Assembly (NCBI RefSeq): GCF_963666015.1
Contig: NZ_OY762555.1
Location: forward strand, 1,860,001 to 1,924,000
DNA: 64,000 nucleotides
From: an uncultured Sphaerochaeta sp.
Lineage (GTDB): Bacteria > Spirochaetota > Spirochaetia > Sphaerochaetales > Sphaerochaetaceae
Reading direction: 5' to 3'
Part shown: positions 44,338-53,617 of the stretch, piece by piece
Numbering within the stretch: position 1 is the stretch's first letter
Layout of the letters: the number at the start of each line of letters is the position of its first letter
The notes under the pieces: model-generated
Database searches by the model: none
The model's input: the letters and a program-made list of their open reading frames with translations, nothing else
What the model was told of the DNA's origin: nothing
Made by a program: the position numbers and the translations under genes

Positions 44338-45372
44338 TTATCGTAGAGAGGCAACCAATTCGACGGCACTCTCCCAAGAACGTATGAAACTATCCCTGAA
44401 GTACATCACAGGTCCATAGTGTTCAAATTCCTCTACAGTCAAACCGCCTTCCTGGAAAGCCTGGTTAAACTGGGGAAGCTTGTTCTGCAACTGGTCAAGC
44501 ACCATTGGCTGTACAGGATTGAAAAGACGGGAAATGACCGGCTTATCTTCCTTGATAAGCTCATCACAGCTGCCCTTCCAGTTCATGGTCACACAGACAT
44601 CCCCACCAACCATCTCGTAGAAGTCATCAAGGGTACGTGCACCCCCAGAGATGAAGCCCATCTTGTAATTATGGTCATGATTCAACTGGTAGACCTTCTT
44701 TGCGATAACCATTCCTGCCTGATGCAACACATCGGCGTTGATGTCGATATTCTTTTCCTGTACATCCCTTCTCAACCACTCGTTGAAAATTCCGGTGATC
44801 AGGGAGAAATACATGACTGGTCTCTTTCCTGTCTGCTCAAATACACGCTGGTAGATCTCGCCCAAGGCAATCACCTGATCGACTCCCATCACCTCTGTGG
44901 CGTTTATCGGAGTTCCTTCAGAGAGAAGAATCTCCAACGCTTTCAGACCACTCTCGGTTGCAGGAATCTTGATCATGATATTGGGATTCATCTCCCGATT
45001 CAGGCGGGCTTCATCCAGTATGACCTGGTAATCTTCTTCATGAATGGGATCACCCTGGATACTGACATACCCAGCCTCCCCATGTGTACGGTTGTACACA
45101 TCCATGAAAATATCAGAGACTCCCTTGATCAACTTTCGCTGGAGTGTGCAGATGACCTGATTATCATCATCACTCTCCTGCATTGTCTCCCTAAGCAGAC
45201 TGGTCGCATACTCCTTCTCCACTGGATGATTAAGCATCTTCCAGACATACGAAGGATTCTGCGTGCACCCTGAGGCACCAGCAGAAATTCCCAGCTGAGC
45301 CTCCTCACGGCTTACATTATTTACCCAGAACTTTGTAGGAGTCAGTGCTGCTACACGCTTAAAATAATCCAT
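44338..45372 (-). CDS. Transaldolase-family protein
   Basis: The 344-residue protein has transaldolase features: N-x-S-Y near residue 40, a Schiff-base Lys in I-M-I-K-I-P-A-T near 152, and F-S-L-I-T-G near 195. It is longer than the short TalC/Fsa group and has a different N-terminus from TalB, so I place it in a separate subfamily. A transketolase-like enzyme lies in the facing operon, suggesting the two clusters share a sugar-phosphate route. Confidence 0.82.
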   Translation of the reverse strand: MDYFKRVAALTPTKFWVNNVSREEAQLGISAGASGCTQNPSYVWKMLNHPVEKEYATSLLRETMQESDDDNQVICTLQRKLIKGVSDIFMDVYNRTHGEAGYVSIQGDPIHEEDYQVILDEARLNREMNPNIMIKIPATESGLKALEILLSEGTPINATEVMGVDQVIALGEIYQRVFEQTGKRPVMYFSLITGIFNEWLRRDVQEKNIDINADVLHQAGMVIAKKVYQLNHDHNYKMGFISGGARTLDDFYEMVGGDVCVTMNWKGSCDELIKEDKPVISRLFNPVQPMVLDQLQNKLPQFNQAFQEGGLTVEEFEHYGPVMYFRDSFIRSWESAVELVASLR

Positions 45373-45387
45373 ATCTTACCTCTTTCC

Positions 45388-46167
45388 TTAAAATCCTGCT
45401 TCCTTGAACTTCTTCACATTACTTCTGGCCAACGCTCCCAAGGAGAGCGTGTCTGACATGCAGGTCACGATATGCACACCCTGCTGAAATTTTCTCTCTG
45501 CAGCATCCCAGTCTGGCGCGAGGGCCATCAGGTACTTGTCGGAGGCAAGTGTCTTTGCCTCAACCTCAGCCAAGGCAGCCTTCGCCTCTGGGGCTTGGGC
45601 ATTACCGAGAAAGCCCAGATTGGTTGCAAGGTCCACAGGCCCCACCATGATCCCATCGAATCCATCAAGCTTGAGAATCTCATCAAGATTCTCCATTCCC
45701 TTGGGGGATTCAATCATCAGGAACAACATCACCAGGTCATTGGCTTTGGTAAAGTAGGAAAGCGTATCATTTCCGTAGTGTGCTGCACGTGTACTGCCAG
45801 CAACACCACGGATACCCGTTAAGGGATAGCGAACCGCTGCGATGGCTGCCTTTGCTTCTTCCACCGTCTCCACGTTGGGCACAATAATTCCATAGGCACC
45901 TGCATCGAGAATTCTCTTTATTGTGACAAAATCATTCCAGGGCGCCCGTACAAACGGAACAGCAGGATAGCCATTCATCGCCTGAAACTGGGTGACCAAA
46001 GTCGAAAGATCAACCGGAGAGTGCTCCATGTCAATTACAATTACATCCATACCTGCATCTGCCAATACTTCAGTTGTGATGTTACTGGCAGCCTGTGCCC
46101 AGGCGGCAAGCACTTGCTTGCCTACCTGAAGCTTTTCTTTTGCGTCGTTACAGTTCTTCTTGATCAT
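45388..46167 (-). CDS. HpcH/HpaI-family aldolase (second)
   Basis: The 259-residue protein has the family motifs V-I-D-M-E-H-S near residue 45, R-A-P-W near 73, G-I-I-V-P-N near 94 and I-M-V-G-P-V-D-L-A near 176. The N-terminus carries an A-A-W-A-Q-A-A-S motif where family relatives often have a G-x-W pattern. It is clearly different from the family member at 39848. Cleavage of a keto-deoxy acid to pyruvate and a small aldehyde is expected. It overlaps tctA by four bases. Confidence 0.88.
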   Translation of the reverse strand: MIKKNCNDAKEKLQVGKQVLAAWAQAASNITTEVLADAGMDVIVIDMEHSPVDLSTLVTQFQAMNGYPAVPFVRAPWNDFVTIKRILDAGAYGIIVPNVETVEEAKAAIAAVRYPLTGIRGVAGSTRAAHYGNDTLSYFTKANDLVMLFLMIESPKGMENLDEILKLDGFDGIMVGPVDLATNLGFLGNAQAPEAKAALAEVEAKTLASDKYLMALAPDWDAAERKFQQGVHIVTCMSDTLSLGALARSNVKKFKEAGF

Positions 46168-47711
46168 TTGTTCTCATCCATTGCCCGATTTTTCTTCTCC
46201 AACTCAGCTGCTCGTCTGTTTGCCCGTGGGAGCAGTATTGCAAACGCAACGGTAAGAAGAAGGAAGAATAGGCTGTCAAAATTGGTAATAAACACCATCG
46301 GATTGCCACTGGAAAGTGTCAGGGACGTCCTCAGGTACTGCTCACAGAGTGGCCCAAGGATAACCGCCAAAATAAACGGCACATTGGGATAACCCTGCTT
46401 TTTCAGGAAATACATGACAATACCGATAGCCAAAGCCACACCCATCTGGAACGCAGAGTAGGTTGCTGCAAAGACTCCGAGTATTGCTATCAAGGCAATG
46501 GTACTATAGAGCACCAAGCGGTTGATCCGTACAATCTTCAGGTAATAGGGGCCAAACAGAAACAGGGAAATGGGCATCAATAGCGCTGCACTGATAAAGA
46601 GCGCCATATACATGGGTGCCATGACATGCATCTGTTTCACGAGCAAATCTGGACCAGGAACCACTCCATAGACCATCAAGACACCAAGGATGATTGCCGT
46701 TGTTCCGTCACCTGGGATACCCAAGGAGAGCATGGGAACCAAGGCACCACCACACATGGCATTGTTTGCAGTCTCAGCAGCAACAAGACCATCAATGGCA
46801 TCTCCTCCAAAACGCTCGGGATGCTTGCTGACCCGCTTTGCCTCAACATAGGAGACAAACCCAGCCATGGAAGCCCCAGCTCCTGGAAGCACACCAATGA
46901 TGTACCCAGTGAAAGCGCTCTTCACGTAGGTAAGCCACCCAATTTCCCTCATCTCATGCAAGGATGGGAAAAACTCCTTTCGCTTGAACTTGACGGCATT
47001 TGCAATCGAGGTCATTTCACGATACTTCTCGTTGTTTACCGTGGACTGCACAAACAGTTCACTGATAGCAAAGGCACCGATGATCAGGGTGGTAAGGTCA
47101 ATTCCCTCGATCAGGTTCGGGTTCCCAAAAGTGAACCGGGAAACCGATTTGAGAGGGTCCATACCTACAGTGGAAAGCATGATTCCCAAGGCCATGGTCA
47201 AAATGGCTTTCGTCCGCCTCTTCTCAACGATCACGATTACGATGAGCGCGAAGAGAATTAGGGAGAACTTTCCTGGGGTACGAATCTTCAGCGCAAGCTT
47301 GACCGCAAGAGGAGAGACGAAGATCAGGAGCAAAGCTCCGATCGCTCCTCCAATTGCAGAACCTATGGTTGCGTGTCCTATTGCCTTCGCACCCTTACCT
47401 CTCTGCATCATGGGATGCCCCTCGATACAGGTCATCAATGCCGAAGGAGCTCCAGGAATATTGATGGTAATAGCGGTAATACTCCCACTATAGATACCGG
47501 ACATATACACGCCCATACACATGATAAGTGCATAGGTCATCGGCATGGTATAGGTCATCGGGAGCAACAGGACAATTGCCAACATGGACGTCAGTCCTGG
47601 AAGAGCTCCGAAGATGATTCCGATAAAGAATCCTATGGAAAGATACAACAGGGAGAGTGGCTGGAATACCACGGTGGTCCCTGCAAGAATTTGCAGTATT
47701 TGATCCATCAT
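46164..47711 (-). CDS. tctA: Tripartite tricarboxylate transporter, large permease TctA
   Basis: The 515-residue membrane protein has about 12 helices and the TctA signatures G-A-L-P-G-L-T near residue 35, I-P-G-A-P-S-A near 85, and a second repeat near 275 (G-V-L-P-G-A-G-A-S). It is the transport channel for a carboxylate delivered by TctC. The gene abuts tctB and overlaps the aldolase. Confidence 0.94.
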   Translation of the reverse strand: MMDQILQILAGTTVVFQPLSLLYLSIGFFIGIIFGALPGLTSMLAIVLLLPMTYTMPMTYALIMCMGVYMSGIYSGSITAITINIPGAPSALMTCIEGHPMMQRGKGAKAIGHATIGSAIGGAIGALLLIFVSPLAVKLALKIRTPGKFSLILFALIVIVIVEKRRTKAILTMALGIMLSTVGMDPLKSVSRFTFGNPNLIEGIDLTTLIIGAFAISELFVQSTVNNEKYREMTSIANAVKFKRKEFFPSLHEMREIGWLTYVKSAFTGYIIGVLPGAGASMAGFVSYVEAKRVSKHPERFGGDAIDGLVAAETANNAMCGGALVPMLSLGIPGDGTTAIILGVLMVYGVVPGPDLLVKQMHVMAPMYMALFISAALLMPISLFLFGPYYLKIVRINRLVLYSTIALIAILGVFAATYSAFQMGVALAIGIVMYFLKKQGYPNVPFILAVILGPLCEQYLRTSLTLSSGNPMVFITNFDSLFFLLLTVAFAILLPRANRRAAELEKKNRAMDENK

Positions 47712-48194
47712 CTACCTCCAGATCTGCGGGAATCGAATATCAAAGGCGATAACATACATGATGTATACGAGGACTCCAATGATGAGGGAGTAAATGATCT
47801 TGCGGACAATGTGCTGTGGCTTATCATCAAAGATGAGCATGAATGCAAACACATACAGAGGGGCAAGCACCGTGAAACCAAGTATATCGAACAGGGCTAC
47901 GAACACAGCCATGACGAGAACGGTAAGCAACGGTTTAATGCTCTTCTTCTGGTGCACTACCTCAGCTTTCTCCCCAATCTCCTTTTTCACTGCCTTAATG
48001 CCATCGTAGAGCTGTTTGATAGCTGCAGGGGTGGCGATCAAGAAGATGAAGAAAGGGAAGGATGATTCAGAGAGCAATCCTTTTACGACAGGGGGAGCTA
48101 ACTGAAGGGCACTTATCACATAGACGATAAGGGCGATCTGCATAAGTAAGGGAACTAGTACCTTGCCTTGCAGATAGGGCTTAATGGTTTTCAT
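47712..48194 (-). CDS. tctB: Tripartite tricarboxylate transporter, small permease TctB
   Basis: The 160-residue protein has four hydrophobic helices typical of TctB. I chose the ATG at 48194, preceded by TAGGAG; a longer form from 48251 would begin inside the intergenic hairpin. It lies between tctC and tctA in the usual order. Confidence 0.88.
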   Translation of the reverse strand: MKTIKPYLQGKVLVPLLMQIALIVYVISALQLAPPVVKGLLSESSFPFFIFLIATPAAIKQLYDGIKAVKKEIGEKAEVVHQKKSIKPLLTVLVMAVFVALFDILGFTVLAPLYVFAFMLIFDDKPQHIVRKIIYSLIIGVLVYIMYVIAFDIRFPQIWR

Positions 48195-48253
48195 AAGGAA
48201 GATACTCCTAACTAGGGCACGGCCTATGGCTCGTTGACTTAGACTTTTCATGG

Positions 48254-48284
48254 CCTACCGCATGGTTTAGGGCCATGCGGTAGG
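48254..48284 (-). terminator. Hairpin between tctC and tctB
   Basis: CCTACCGCATGG and CCATGCGGTAGG form a perfect 12-bp stem with a 7-base loop. It lies 33 bases after the tctC stop and 60 before the tctB start, without a strong T-run. It probably sets the ratio of binding protein to permease. Confidence 0.7.
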
Positions 48285-48316
48285 TACATTGTTTTTCAAA
48301 AAACTGAATTATGAGC

Positions 48317-49300
48317 TTAGATAATTCCCTGATCCTTCAATGCCTGGAGAGCAGCAGTTTCGCCGGCAATCTTGTTGTCGAGGAAGGTCTTCAACTCTGC
48401 ACCACTCTTGAAGTCAGGAGAGACACCAACGGTGGCAGCCCAATCGCTGAACTCTTTGCTGGTTGCAGCTGCTTCGAAAGCAGATACGAGTTTAGCAATT
48501 GCATCTTCAGGGGTTCCAGCAGGAGCAGCAACAGTCAGGAATGAACCAGAGAGCAGGCTCTCGTCAAGTCCGAGTTCCTTTGAAGTCGGAACAGTGGGGA
48601 ATCCACCATTGCGCTTGGTGCTGAACTCGATGATACCTACAGCATCTCCACTCATGAGCAGAGGAGCAAAGTCACCAAGACTGGTAATCGCTGCATCAAC
48701 TTCCCCGTTGAGGATTGCTTCACGCTGCGGAGCAGAGCTCTGGTAGGAGATCAAATTGAACTGTACATCATACATGTCCTGAATCTTGAGAGCCAACAGG
48801 TTAACACGGCTGCCGATTCCCTGGTCAGCAACACGAATCTGTCCTGGATTTGCTTTTGCAGCAGCAATCAAGGCATCAAAAGTCTTGTAAGGTGAATTCT
48901 TGCCAACCATGATTGCATCGGGCTCCTGGGTGATCAGAGCAAAGATCTGGAGTTTTGCCAAATCATATCCCTTAATCAAACCAGTGAAAGGAGCATTGAT
49001 GATCGAACCATAGTTGAGGTTACCAATGGTGTAGCCATTAGCTTTTGCACCCATCAACAAGTTAGGGCCTACTGCATCATCAGCACCTGGTTTGTTGACA
49101 AAGTAGATTGCAACACCAAGTTCTTTCTCTGCAAGCTGAGAAACTTTACGACTGATTGCATCAGTACCGCCACCAGCACCAGAACTTACGATGAACTCAA
49201 CATCCTTGCTCGGATATTCTTCTTTGGTACCTTCTGCAAACAGAGCAACTGTTGTGAGCAGCAGGCAAGCGAGTAGTACAAGCACTCTTTTTGTCGTCAT
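48317..49300 (-). CDS. tctC: Tripartite tricarboxylate transporter binding protein TctC (Bug)
   Basis: The 327-residue periplasmic protein has a signal peptide ending ALFAEG and the TctC/Bug core: V-S-S-G-A-G-G-G-T-D near residue 40 and N-K-P-G-A near 70, the loops that hold a carboxylate. The start is ATG 49300 after GGAGGT. It is the first gene of the nine-gene catabolic operon and has a GntR-type site 79 bases upstream. Confidence 0.93.
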   Translation of the reverse strand: MTTKRVLVLLACLLLTTVALFAEGTKEEYPSKDVEFIVSSGAGGGTDAISRKVSQLAEKELGVAIYFVNKPGADDAVGPNLLMGAKANGYTIGNLNYGSIINAPFTGLIKGYDLAKLQIFALITQEPDAIMVGKNSPYKTFDALIAAAKANPGQIRVADQGIGSRVNLLALKIQDMYDVQFNLISYQSSAPQREAILNGEVDAAITSLGDFAPLLMSGDAVGIIEFSTKRNGGFPTVPTSKELGLDESLLSGSFLTVAAPAGTPEDAIAKLVSAFEAAATSKEFSDWAATVGVSPDFKSGAELKTFLDNKIAGETAALQALKDQGII

Positions 49301-49372
49301 AGAAACCTCCACATGCCCCTGTACCTTTGTACAAGAGCATTTTGTTACTTTTCCCCAAACACTTGAGGACCA

Positions 49373-49391
49373 ATCTGATAATCAGTGATTA
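49373..49391. promoter_or_regulatory. GntR-type operator upstream of tctC operon
   Basis: ATCTGATAATCAGTGATTA contains the perfect palindrome TAATCA-G-TGATTA (49379-49391). A 19-base copy with two differences lies at 50255-50273, upstream of the neighbouring GntR gene. Confidence 0.65.
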
Positions 49392-49536
49392 CCAGTCTTG
49401 TTAAGGTAAGTATACCATTGAACAACATATTGTCAATAAAAATTATACTTAAATTATAATTTGTAAGAAAAGTGTATATATAATTTAATCAACGCTATGA
49501 GTATAGCTACTATTCACGAGGAAAATATAAACCGTT

Positions 49537-50241
49537 TTAGTAATCTTGGGTTAGGCGTATCATCCGTCTGTTACTATGTCGTTCGGCAATATCACCTGCT
49601 CTCTGTCCATCCTGAACCTTGATTGCTTCAAACAGATCGGTATGATCTTTCAGGGACTGAGAGAACTCGGAGACAAAATCCTTGTACCGGAATCGTGACG
49701 GACGAAGAATGGAGTGGATGGCAGTTATGAGGCTGAAATAGAGAGGATTCCTACTTGCATTGGCAAGCTTGGCATGATATTCCTCATCAAGGCGAATCAT
49801 ATCAGCTTGTTCAGTTACCTTCTTCATCTTATCCAAGATGAACTTCATCTCTGCAAGGTCTTCAACGGTCCTGATATCTGCCACTCGTTTGGCGATACCC
49901 CGCTCCAAGGTGGTTTTCAGTGCATAAATATGAAACAAAGGAGGTTGATCATGCATGTACATTGCCTCAAACAACAAGGCAAACGGACCCACTATTTTTG
50001 AGAGCCCCATATCAGCCACATAACACCCTGAGCGCGGAAGTATGTTGATCAACCCCATAGAAGCAGCACGGAGCACCCCTGACCTAACTTGGCTTTGTGA
50101 GACACCCAGCTCTGTTGCAAACGCACGTATGGATGGCAGCTTATCACCAGCTTTCAAGTTCTTCTCGCGAATATAGCGAGCAAGAGAGAAAACCAGCTTA
50201 TCTTCTTCATCTCTACAGAGTCCATCGATCAACGCATCCAT
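49537..50241 (-). CDS. GntR-family regulator, FCD type
   Basis: The 234-residue regulator has a winged-helix N-terminus (residues ~15-78; G-D-K-L-P-S-I-R-A-F-A-T-E-L-G-V-S) and an FCD effector domain. It lies upstream of, and in the same direction as, the tctC operon, from which it is separated by 236 bases. Matching 19-base sites upstream of its own gene and of tctC suggest it represses both until a carboxylate ligand binds. Confidence 0.88.
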   Translation of the reverse strand: MDALIDGLCRDEEDKLVFSLARYIREKNLKAGDKLPSIRAFATELGVSQSQVRSGVLRAASMGLINILPRSGCYVADMGLSKIVGPFALLFEAMYMHDQPPLFHIYALKTTLERGIAKRVADIRTVEDLAEMKFILDKMKKVTEQADMIRLDEEYHAKLANASRNPLYFSLITAIHSILRPSRFRYKDFVSEFSQSLKDHTDLFEAIKVQDGQRAGDIAERHSNRRMIRLTQDY

Positions 50242-50254
50242 ACTAACCTACCAA

Positions 50255-50273
50255 ATCTGATTATCACTGATTA
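50255..50273. promoter_or_regulatory. GntR-type operator upstream of its own gene
   Basis: ATCTGATTATCACTGATTA matches the tctC-side site at 17 of 19 positions. It ends 14 bases from the GntR start codon, consistent with autoregulation. Confidence 0.6.
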
Positions 50274-50509
50274 TTAAATTTACATACACATTTAAAAATG
50301 TCAATCAAAACTTATCTTTTCGATTTTTATATGTAAATAATCACTAAATTCATATCATATTATCTGTAGATAATGTACTACATTTCCCAAATTTTATGTA
50401 TTCTTTGTATTTTGTTATATAATAGGTAATTTTTTAATACTTTTAACTAAGAAAAAACCTACCTAATCCCTACCACGACTGCTTACGGCAGTACCATATA
50501 CACTTTCGA

Positions 50510-52765
50510 TCAAGATGGAAGCCCTGTCAGAGGGTGGGACCGATCAGAAACCGCCGAGAGGATCAAGGCGATGCAGAAGGCCGTCTTGACAGGAATATGG
50601 TCAATATCGATGTCCGATAGTAGCTTGCGTATCTCAAGAGTGACAGGACTGTCGCTCACCGCGGCGAGATTCTCCAGTGTCCTGGTAAAATGGGGAAGCA
50701 TCTGCTCCTGCCCCGCCATCTTGGCAAACAAGCTGATATCCTCTTTTCTGAAAGCAACACCGTCCAGATCGGAGATGAACTCGGTTGCCCCTATATACCG
50801 GTTTCTGTTGTACTTCTGGAGGAAATGGTACCACCGCTGCTCCTGCGATACGGTCGCTGCCGCGGCGGTAAGCACCTCATCAACGACAGAGGCAGGGAGT
50901 TCTGGATCAATCGATTTTCGGAGGATTACCGTCAGGACCGACATACCTTCCATAAGCGAGAGGGCTTTGGCTCCGTGAATGATAATCCTCGGATTATCTG
51001 ATGATTTAAAGAGCGAGACAATTTGAGCATAGGAGGCAGTGTCCCCAAGCCGGACAAGGGCAACCATGCACTTTCCCTGGAAAAAATGGTCTGAAGAGCC
51101 CAGTCCCCAACGCAGCAGTTCTACACCCCGTTTGACCTGGTGCTTGCCGACGATTTCTGCCGCTATCCAGGCGGTGGTGTGCTCGCCGCAGGAAAGCTGG
51201 TTGAGCACAGCATCTTCGGTTTTTCTTCCGAAAGAAATGTTCCCAAGCGCCTGCAAAGCATTAACGCGGACAGAGAGCAGCGGAGAATCAAGCTGCTCTC
51301 GGAGTTCGGTCTCTGGGATGGTCGATCCGATGGTCCCGAGCCGTTTCACGGTCCGGGCATCCTCACCGCTATCATCCTGATTGCGTAGCCGATTGAGCAC
51401 ATGGATGGCATAGAGGTCCCGAGGTGCCATGAAGAGGCTGATCACATTCGTTAGGGGCCACTCATTGAGCTTCTCAAGCGATCGGACAAGAAAGATCATC
51501 ACCACCAGGACCCCGATGATAATCCTGAAATAGAGACGATAACCGTCCATCCCGCTAAACCCCGAGAATTCCAGCCAAGAGAGCAACCCCCCGCCGATGA
51601 CCGTCCCCGAAAGACCTGCTGCCACACCGGAAAAGACGCGGATGAAAAGCGTGCTTCCGACCCGGTCGGCATCTCCGATTGAAGAGAGAAAGTAGTGATT
51701 CAGTCCGACAATGATGCCGAATTTACAGTATCCGGCAATAAAGAAGGCCACTCCAACCAACAGAGGACTGAAAATTTCAGGAGCTACGGCCCACATTCCT
51801 GCTGGTAGCAGGAGGCCTGCTGTGCTCAGCAGGAGGATCGGTCGAGGTCCTACCTGGTCTGCGATCATTCCATTGATCACCGACGAGAAGACTCCCCCAA
51901 CGAGCAGAATGAGCGAAAAGAGCAGAACCGTAGAGTCCGTAATCCCGTAGCCGTTCTTCACCGCTATCATCATGAAGGGAATGACCATCATGAAACTCAC
52001 CAGACCGCCGCTCCAAGCAAACAGCAACCCGCGAGCCTGTTTCTGACCCCACAGTCGCCTAAAGGATTGGCCCAGCGGTATGCGAGCGGATACCTGCGGC
52101 ATCTGCGATTCAGGGATCCGAGCGAGCACCGTGGAGGCATAGAGGCCTATAAGGCAAGCGATGGCGATTAGCATTTGATAAACCCAGATCTCGGCGGTGT
52201 ATCGGGTTATGAGGATAATCACCAGCATAGCAATAATCTGAGTCGTAGTAACCCGAAGGTGGTTGCCCGCGAGAAAAGCTCCCCGGTTCTCCGGCGTGGT
52301 TACCTCACCCTCAAGCGGCGAAGTCGCCACAACTCCCATGCTCCTGAAGAGCGCGAAACCGAAAGCCGCAACGAGTATGATCGCAGAAACTACAGCTTGG
52401 GGCACATGAGGAGCAGCCATCGGGGCAACAATCAAAAAGGATGCGAACACGTAGCGGAAGAACCACCCCAGTGCCCATGTTCGTGCCCCCCCGATCTTCG
52501 ATACCAGGTGCTTGCCGACGATCATGAATGGCATTGTCAGATGGACAAAGGAAGATAGTACAGCAATCAGGGGATCGGAAACAGCGTTGGCAATGGCGTA
52601 GAGGATGAGGATATTCTCCATGAGAAATACGATGGAGATACCGTTGAGAGCATAAAATCTCCTAATAAGGGCCCTGCCTTTTACGCGCGACCGTGTTGAG
52701 AGGGTAGGTGGAAACTCCCTACCGCTGCCTGAAAAGAGGGCTGCCAGTCCGTGAAACAACTCCAT
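50510..52765 (-). CDS. MFS-type transporter with C-terminal HEAT repeats
   Basis: The 751-residue protein has ~12 hydrophobic helices in residues ~30-460 laid out as two six-helix halves, with a D-Q-V-G-P-R-P MFS-like cytoplasmic loop near 310. A soluble C-terminal part (~480-720) follows, made of HEAT-like helical pairs (S-V-R-V-N-A-L-Q-A-L-G-N-I, then A-W-I-A-A-E-I-V-G-K-H). The substrate is unknown. Codon use is richer in G and C than most neighbours, and it sits alone between AT-rich gaps, which hints at transfer. The ATG follows AGGAGCGGAG. Confidence 0.72.
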   Translation of the reverse strand: MELFHGLAALFSGSGREFPPTLSTRSRVKGRALIRRFYALNGISIVFLMENILILYAIANAVSDPLIAVLSSFVHLTMPFMIVGKHLVSKIGGARTWALGWFFRYVFASFLIVAPMAAPHVPQAVVSAIILVAAFGFALFRSMGVVATSPLEGEVTTPENRGAFLAGNHLRVTTTQIIAMLVIILITRYTAEIWVYQMLIAIACLIGLYASTVLARIPESQMPQVSARIPLGQSFRRLWGQKQARGLLFAWSGGLVSFMMVIPFMMIAVKNGYGITDSTVLLFSLILLVGGVFSSVINGMIADQVGPRPILLLSTAGLLLPAGMWAVAPEIFSPLLVGVAFFIAGYCKFGIIVGLNHYFLSSIGDADRVGSTLFIRVFSGVAAGLSGTVIGGGLLSWLEFSGFSGMDGYRLYFRIIIGVLVVMIFLVRSLEKLNEWPLTNVISLFMAPRDLYAIHVLNRLRNQDDSGEDARTVKRLGTIGSTIPETELREQLDSPLLSVRVNALQALGNISFGRKTEDAVLNQLSCGEHTTAWIAAEIVGKHQVKRGVELLRWGLGSSDHFFQGKCMVALVRLGDTASYAQIVSLFKSSDNPRIIIHGAKALSLMEGMSVLTVILRKSIDPELPASVVDEVLTAAAATVSQEQRWYHFLQKYNRNRYIGATEFISDLDGVAFRKEDISLFAKMAGQEQMLPHFTRTLENLAAVSDSPVTLEIRKLLSDIDIDHIPVKTAFCIALILSAVSDRSHPLTGLPS

Positions 52766-52792
52766 GGTACTCCGCTCCTGTGCTTATACTGA

Positions 52793-53008
52793 TTATAAGT
52801 CATACCATAATAACACAGGTACGTACATATTTGTAAAAACAGGTGGCAGGGTCAGCCGACTCTTTTTCCAGTGGGATGGGGCAATTCCCCTGTACGCCTT
52901 GCGGTCTATGAAGACCTTTCGTTCGATCAGCTCGACGTGACAACTCTCCCACCTAAAGGAGGGAGTCTTCTCGTGCTCTTTCTTATAAATCGGCGGTCTC
53001 CCTTGTTT
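52793..53008 (-). pseudogene. Possible gene remnant, unrecognised
   Basis: A stop-bounded frame of 71 codons encodes a basic, well-mixed peptide (for example V-E-L-I-E-R-K-V-F-I-D-R) but has no start codon near its beginning. It could be the tail of a lost gene such as a transposase, but I recognise no family. Confidence 0.25.
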
Positions 53009-53570
53009 TCATCATGAGTGTGATGGCGAGCCTGCTGTCATGTACCGATGCACCATTCTTTAAGGTCTTGGGAACCTATGCAACTCCTTCCCTGGAAGGT
53101 ATCGTGAAAGCAATAGTCATAGAAAAATGATGGCTACTACCATACCCAGCAAGGCATTGGAGAATAGCATCTATGGCTCATCCGTTAACTATAAAATGCT
53201 TATTAACCGGATCAGAATCCAAAATTTTCGCTTCAACCAGTCTGCAATGATGATTAAAATTAAATAAGAGCAGGTGACTACCCTGTCCCTTCTTCTTAGG
53301 CAGGAACATTGTAGTGTGAAGGTATCGTTTATAAGGTAATTTTCAAATCCTGGAAGTGATTCTGGTGCCCACTGACAACCTCAGATACAGGACAAGGGAT
53401 TGCTCTCCTTGCCACCCTGCCTTGTAGCCAGGCAGGCGTTCTCAGAATCTTTACTTCCCACCAAGAGTTCTTCCGGGTAGCTCCCTTGCCTCTTGGCTTC
53501 TGGCCATACTACAACACAAAGGTGTGAAGGAACTATGCAGAAGATATGAGAAAAGGATGAATACGAAAAA

Positions 53571-53596
53571 GACCCCTCTCAATACAGAAAGGGATC
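53571..53596 (-). terminator. Terminator of garD operon
   Basis: On the minus strand, GATCCCTTTC pairs with GAGAGGGGTC (10 bp, two G-U) and is followed by TTTTTCG. It begins 21 bases after the garD stop. Confidence 0.75.
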
Positions 53597-53617
53597 CTTA
53601 CATCGACAGGATGCGTA

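Larger units (their letters stand above)
52766..53617. other. Gene-poor region with decayed reading frames
   Basis: This 852-base stretch has no convincing intact gene. On the minus strand a frame of 71 codons without a start (52793-53008) looks protein-like but is unrecognised. On the plus strand a 38-codon frame (53014-53130) also looks protein-like at its end. Hairpins lie at about 52950-52970 (CTCCC/GGGAG) and 53416-53436 (CCTGCCT/AGGCAGG). These fit remnants of an inserted element or degraded gene. The garD terminator closes the region. Confidence 0.45.

Noticed and set aside
53014..53130. 38-codon plus-strand frame with a plausible-looking C-terminal half
   Set aside because: No Shine-Dalgarno, no recognised family and too short; mentioned only as a possible remnant.
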